The notes below the pieces were generated by a model. The model searched no databases and was not told where the DNA came from. It saw only the letters and a program-made list of their open reading frames with translations. The position numbers and the translations under genes were made by a program. From Campylorhamphus procurvoides (lineage: Eukaryota > Chordata > Aves > Passeriformes > Dendrocolaptidae): 64,000 bases of DNA. The DNA lies in NCBI GenBank assembly GCA_013396655.1, contig WBMV01007373.1, positions 24,583 through 88,582 of the forward strand, read 5' to 3'. This document shows positions 58,444-64,000 of this stretch, piece after piece (position 1 is the first letter of the stretch; every line of letters starts with the position of its first letter).

Positions 58444-61400
58444 CTGTGAGAAGCTGAGCTGCTGTCCCTCAGTGCAGCTCTCCCCTCACCCCGTTCTTAG
58501 AAAGCAGCTCAGTCTATATTTACCACTGGTGTGCACAAAGGCAAACATTGTCTAGGACTCATTGTAACGGTCCCAATTACACTGAGTTCATTTGCATAAG
58601 AAGATTGACCAGCCTGTGGCAGTGTCGTTGCCCTGGCTGTCTGATACAGGACACTTAGATTTGGGGAGCAGAAAGGAACTGAAGTCCCTGGGCTGGCTGT
58701 GGTGTGGGGAGGAGAGGGCAGTTTTGGTCCCTCACAGTGCCAGTGCTACAGCAGCCCTTCCTGGAAGGAAGATAACTTGTCAGCTCCCAGCACTGCCAGC
58801 ACAAGTCTGTCTGATTCAGGTGGAATAGCTGCCAGTTTCCCAGAGATGCAAATTCCAGGAACCCCAAGCACACCCGAGCTCCTGGCTGCCCCATCTGAGT
58901 AAATCCTTCTCCTGCATAGCGTGTGTGTATTGATGTGCTTATTTTCAGTAGGTGTTGACCCTGCTTGAATGCTTTTAGACTAAGCAGTGACCTGCCTTGT
59001 GTTGTCACTTCCCTCAGGCACATGTAACCTCTCCTCCTTGTCTTTGGATTTCTTCCAGAGAGCTAGCTGTTCCTGCAGGCAGGCACTAAGGCAAGAGGAA
59101 AGCAGCTGGGATGGAGCAGAAGTCAGGAAGCAGGCTGAAATGGTATGATCTCCTGACCCAAAGCAATAGCTAGTGCTGGTAGGACTTGCTTGCCATGCAG
59201 CAGCTGCGCAGCTCACACTCCTTTCTCTGAATTGAGAATTACTCATATTCTCTCTCCCTTTCCCCCAGTGCCACATGTAAAATGATCTCCTTGTGCCCAG
59301 GCTGGCAGATGGAAACCCAAGACCCTCCGCTTTGCAGTGGTGGCTCCTCATGGGCTCAGCTGGCCTGCGAGGCTGCAATGTTCAAGCTTGTGAGCTCTTG
59401 GCTTGGAAAAGTTTTGTTTTGAAAAAGTTTATCCTGGCTTTACAAATGGGAGCAAAGCCCTGACAATAACACTGCTGATAAACAATATCCTACATATAAA
59501 CTGCATCTTGTTCTGCCCTCATAATAGTATTACAGTTGCATCCCTTGGGCTGCTGCTTGTGATTATCTTGGTGCTTTATCCTGTCAGCCATTACCATGGC
59601 CCTGGCTCAGTTTTGCTGCAGTTCCCTTTGCTGGGGGCAGCCTGACCTTTGGTGGCTGCTGTTGGATTTGCTCTGGGTTCATGAGAATGTGTTTGCAGGG
59701 AGCAGACATGGTGCCGATGGTGGAGGGATTATAGCGGGACAGGCGCTGGTAGCACTGTCTGCTCCAGGCAGCCTTTCTGCTCCTGGATTAAAGTTCATGC
59801 TGTGTTACTTGTCTCTCTCTCTAAGGCCTTGTCAAGTCCACGTGGGAAGCTGTTCTGTCTGCACTATTTCACTTTGTGCCGCTCAGCTCTCTCCCTGTCT
59901 CGTTTCTCCCCCCTCTTTCCCCTTCCATTCAAGCGGCATCTTTCAGTCTCCCCCATTCAGGTCTGTCTTTGCTCTCTGCCCTGTGTAAAACTGCCTTGCC
60001 CTCCCTACCATTCATCACCTCTTGCTCATTCACCTCCCTGCCTGCCTTTCCCCATTCATCGGGGCTTCCTCCCAGCCAGTCTGGGCTGCCCTCTCCCCCT
60101 GCCCCTTCCACACTCCTCCCTTTGTGTCCCTGCACTCCCTTCTCCGTGACCATCCGAAGCTCAGCAGTCTGCAGTGTGCTCTGGGAGGATGCTCTGCTAG
60201 AAGTTGGCCCCACTTCATGGGCTGATTAATCCCCATTGGAGGCCTGGTGGGACTGTTTTGGGTGGATTTGTCTCTCTAGTTACTGTGCAGGTGAGAAGAT
60301 TTTTTTCCCCGCTCTCTTCACCTTCCTGGAGATTCATCTTGATGTGTAGCAACAGGAGGGGTAGTGCAGCTTCCTGACCTTCCTGCTCAGTCTCTTTCTG
60401 TCTCTCCCTCCTGGCTTGCTTCCCCTTTGTTTGCAGCAGTTGCAGCTCTCAGGTGACTCTTTTTGGTTTCCTTGTTCCTGAGGAACATAACATGAATAGT
60501 CTCAATTATGCTGGCTCTGTAATTATGGTTGTTGCCTGTGTATTCTCTACTTCCTTCTTTTAAATCATCTACATGGAGGCTGTATCAGTTTTGGAAAACC
60601 ATCTCTGCTCCTGAACGTGTGTTTTAAGTGTTACCCAGGAAATAGAGCTTGAGAATTGCATTAGCCAGGGCTTCTTTCTCCGTGTGGCCACTTGTGATGC
60701 AGACACAGGAAATATGGACCACAGGCTCTGCTGAAGGTGCCCCAGCCTGCTGTGCACCTGCAGCTCCCCTGTGCTGGCAGAGTGCAGCCATCACCCCAGG
60801 CTCTGCTGCACAGGGGCAGGGGATGGGCTGGGAGCTCTGCGTCAGCTTCGAAGGGTTAAACTGCACTCAAGCCAGCCTGTTCAAGCAAAAGCGGCATATT
60901 GGAGCTTGGGAAGAGGGGACAGGCTTGTTGGAGGAAGCAGGTGCTCTGAAAGCCTGTGTGAGCCCTGCACACATGGGAGATCTGATCAGATCAGTGAAGG
61001 AGGCAGAAACGAGGTGGAGAGGGGCTGTGTGAGGGAGTGCAGGTTGGACTGACAGTGTGAGCTCTCTGTTGTGTGGGAGGCTGTGGGGGACTCTCTGCTG
61101 CTGTCTCCCGAGGTTAAGAGGAGCTCCTGACACAGCTCAGGCACGGCCAGGCTCTGTGAGGACTTGCCAGTGCTGTGAGAAGGACCCTTTTCTCTGCCAA
61201 GTGTCTCAAAGCGGAATTTCAAACCCTGATGTGGTTTTTTGACAGGCTTTGTTAAAAAGGATCCCCTATTCATTGTGGTTGTGCCCCACAGAGACATTGC
61301 ACCTTGCAGGGCACAACTAGCCCCAGGCCAGCCCTGCATTTTGTCACCTGCAGGGAGAACTGCTGTGCTCCAGCAAGGCTTGGGCTGGGAACCCTGCATG

Positions 61401-64000
61401 GACAGCCCTTCTAACTAAGAAGGTGTTGCATTCCTGTTAAGTCATGATTTGCTTTTAAACTTCACACGCTTTTTTGCCTGTTGGACAACTTGTGGCAGAG
61501 AGACCTCTGTAATTGTGCCTTGCTTTGTATTTGTCCCTTGTATCCATTAAGGGCAGACAAGAATCCAAAACGCATCTTGGTTTTTCAGATTTGTGACTGT
61601 GCAACTTTGCTACCCGTAAACCGAAGTATATTTGCCATAGCAGACACTGGGAAAGTGCAAACACTGCAGAAATTACCAATGCAGTCCTCCAGGCAGGGAA
61701 CCTGCAGTCTGGGAGTCATCCAGCCCTGATTTGGATAGACTTCCTAAGGAACAATGCAAACCACCACAGCTTCCAGCAGTCTGGCTCCTTTCTGCAGCTG
61801 GAACCCCTGTGATCACCCAGGAAAGATGCAAGCCAGGCTTTCCTGCTCTCAGGCATTTAAATGATAGAAGTTAGAGAATAATTCATGCTCCCAGCTCCGG
61901 GCTCCATTTGGAAGCAGCCTGTCTGTGGTACCTTTGAGATGGTTGTGTTGTTGCAGTGTAACCCCAGGTGCCTCCAAGGCACTGCAGGGAATCATGTGAT
62001 ACCTCTGTCTCCTCTTCACAAGTTTAGCTTGGAAAACAGAGGAGTTTCTTTGGTAGCTTCTAGTCCCCATGACTGAGCAAAGCCAGTTGCAAGACCAGTA
62101 GGAGTTAAATCTGTTTCCCAGTCTGTTTAGTAAGAGTTTTCCTTTGTGGTTGTTGCTCTAACCAGAAACATGGTCTGATTTCCAGTGTGGGTGGGTCATT
62201 TTGTCTGTACCTGTGCTATGGCACTTGTGAGTTGGGGCTTTAAATGCACCTGTTTGGCTCGGGTATTTCTGAGCCCTAATAGCCTGCAGACAGCTCAGAA
62301 AGGAACTGTTGGGATTGTCTAGTCTCTCATAATGAAGGCTAGAATATCTCCTGAGTGATCTGCTGCTTGACCTTGACCGTGCTGCATCTCCCAGGAAAAC
62401 TCGCTATTCAATTGTAAAAATTCTGGTGAAGTTAGCGAGACATTTCACTTGTTAATAGTAAAAATAATCAACTTACTTTAATCTAAAGCTGCCCAGTCTT
62501 GACCTGTTTGCCCTTTGTCTCAGTGGAGATTCCTGTGCTGCCGATTTTCTGTTATTCTGGACAGTGATCAAGTCATTGCTTTACCTTCCCTTTCACAAGG
62601 TAATGAATCGAGCCTGTCAGAGCAGCCAGTGAGACTGTGCCAGTCACAGCGTGCCAAAGAGGTAATGGCACCTCATTTGCAGCCCTTCCCTTTTGCCCAT
62701 TTCCTTTCTTGCAGGCAGCGTTACCTTGAGAGCTGTCACTGTAACAAACAAGGCTTTTTTTCTCCTCCCAGACTGGCTGCTGCTGAAGATGCCATTCTGC
62801 ACCCTGTGAGCTGGCTGGCATTCTTGGCTCCTGGCCACAAGGCTTTCTCTTTGTTTTTATTGTAATAGACATCGTTTGTAAGCACCCAGATTAACCAAAA
62901 GACCCAGCTGATGCTTAGTAACTTGCTGCTTTAACTCATCTGTGAGTAGGATGCAGACTTCTCCTAAGTCACAAATGAGAAATCTGTAGGAGCAAGAAGG
63001 AATTCCCACGGGACCCCATTAGTGGCATTGCCATGTGATGGTTACTCTCTGCCTCAGTTTTATTTTTGAGACCTGTCAAATAGCCAGATTTCAGCATGTT
63101 GAATGTGTGACAGCCTGAGTTTGTGTCACAGCAGGTGACAGCATTGTGTGGTGGTGTCAGTGCCCTGCAGAGATCAGTTATACCAGTGACCTTGTCTCAT
63201 GATCTGCACCAAGGTTGTGTTCTCATCCTGATAACATCAGCTGGACATAACCTGCTTTTTGTTGCCTGCTCTGGCTGATGTTAGACCAATCCTCCTTCAA
63301 GTATGTGTTACTCACTGTCAGTCATCCATTCCTTTGCTGGGGGTTGCTCTTTGGCCAACAGCCCTGTTGTGTCCCAGTAAATTCTTGCCTGGCAGTTCTG
63401 GGAGCAGGGTTAGTGCCTGTCACTTTGTTTGGACAGGAGTTTTGGAGCCATGGTTAGAAGGGCTGTGTTGCTGATTCAAAACTGGAAGAAAGGTAAAAAG
63501 CAGATCTTGATGTTCTTCCAGTGTTCCCAGACTTGCAGAAACTCAGTTTTTGTAATGACTTTTCAAAATCTTTTGGATGAAAGTTACCTTGACCTGCTGA
63601 TTCAAGACTATCTAACTTTAGCAGCTGCTGTGTAACATTCTCCGGAGTTACTGCTGGGACAAAAACTGCATCATCATCCTGTGACAGAGATAATTCTTTG
63701 GGCTTTTATCCACATACAGAACAGAAACATTTCAGCTCCCCTGACTCTTTCACACTGGTATCACCTATGCAACTTTTCCCAGATAATATCAGACCAAACC
63801 CCTGTTTTGAATGGGAAGAACTCATCTGCCCCATCTGTGCCTGCACTTCCAAAAAGTGTCAAACCTCCTGTCTCAGGATTTAAGAAAACTTCCTAGCAGT
63901 TCAGGTGAGTTTGGTCACAACAATCACTAGGTGATCTCTTGTAGAAATGAGGGACAGGGAGCACCAGAGCTGGGCTTGGTGATGTCAGACACATGACTCT

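Larger units (their letters stand above)
41597..64000 (+). other. RHBDL3 intron 2 (continues past the window)
   Basis: More than 22.4 kb without a recognisable exon. I searched by eye for the expected next exon (FDPGNTGYIS-like) and did not see it. Simple repeats noted: (TG)n near 42318-42331, (CTG)n near 49801-49817, (TTTA)n near 57587-57611 and (TCC)n near 58424-58443. Several open frames of 100-230 codons occur in GC-rich parts but lack domains or splice context. Confidence 0.6.

Noticed and set aside
63779..63896. C-terminus-like open frame (IISDQTPVLNGKNSSAPSVPAL...) near the window end
   Set aside because: An AG precedes it, but it matches nothing I know in RHBDL3 or in the expected downstream gene; too short and low-complexity to call.

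Overview
This window is vertebrate nuclear DNA, almost certainly from a bird. The coding exons read as avian-like orthologues of three vertebrate genes. Introns are short to medium with canonical GT-AG borders, a CR1-type LINE tail is present, and GC-rich minisatellites interrupt the assembly as they often do in short-read bird assemblies. The gene order RNF135 - RHOT1 - RHBDL3, all on the + strand, matches the order I recall from human 17q11.2. The species cannot be named from sequence alone. A preserved RNF135 argues against chicken-like galliforms, where I recall RNF135 being reported lost. Six single 'n' characters (306, 1272, 7340, 7472, 8305, 33603) mark collapsed gaps or contig joins, and each lies in or beside GC-rich or repetitive sequence.

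Region 1 (1-6.6 kb): RNF135 (Riplet), a RING E3 ligase of the RIG-I antiviral pathway. The RING exon is broken by a gap. A roughly 1-kb segment (307-1271) is probably placed out of order inside exon 1, and then come the end of exon 1, three exons that look coiled-coil or linker, and a PRY-SPRY terminal exon. Perfect 12-bp interferon-response elements occur 11 bp before the start codon and again in the misplaced segment.

Region 2 (7.3-32.3 kb): RHOT1 (Miro1), the tail-anchored mitochondrial GTPase that couples mitochondria to motors. All 19 constitutive coding exons are present. They sum to 1857 nt (618 codons plus stop), with both GTPase P-loops, both EF-hands (E208 and E328) and the C-terminal anchor intact. 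A 123-nt cysteine-rich cassette exon lies in intron 18. Exon 1 sits on a 131-bp island flanked by exact-length copies of a 305-bp segment, which looks like a scaffolding artefact.

Region 3 (32.6-34.6 kb): an intergenic minisatellite complex with a 29-bp family whose units carry a small dyad, a 675-bp-offset duplication, a homogenised 60-bp array and a 13-bp array.

Region 4 (37.6-64 kb): CpG-rich promoter and exon 1 of RHBDL3 (a rhomboid-family membrane protein), a 24-nt second exon at 41.57 kb, then more than 22 kb of intron in which I could not find exon 3. The gene continues past the window.

I did not find an undescribed multi-gene system. The points most worth following are the ISREs at RNF135, the tandem donor and cassette exon in RHOT1, the minisatellite complex, and the assembly faults that would damage automated gene models. 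Exon calls were made by eye from reading frame, splice signals and remembered family sequences; no alignment was run.
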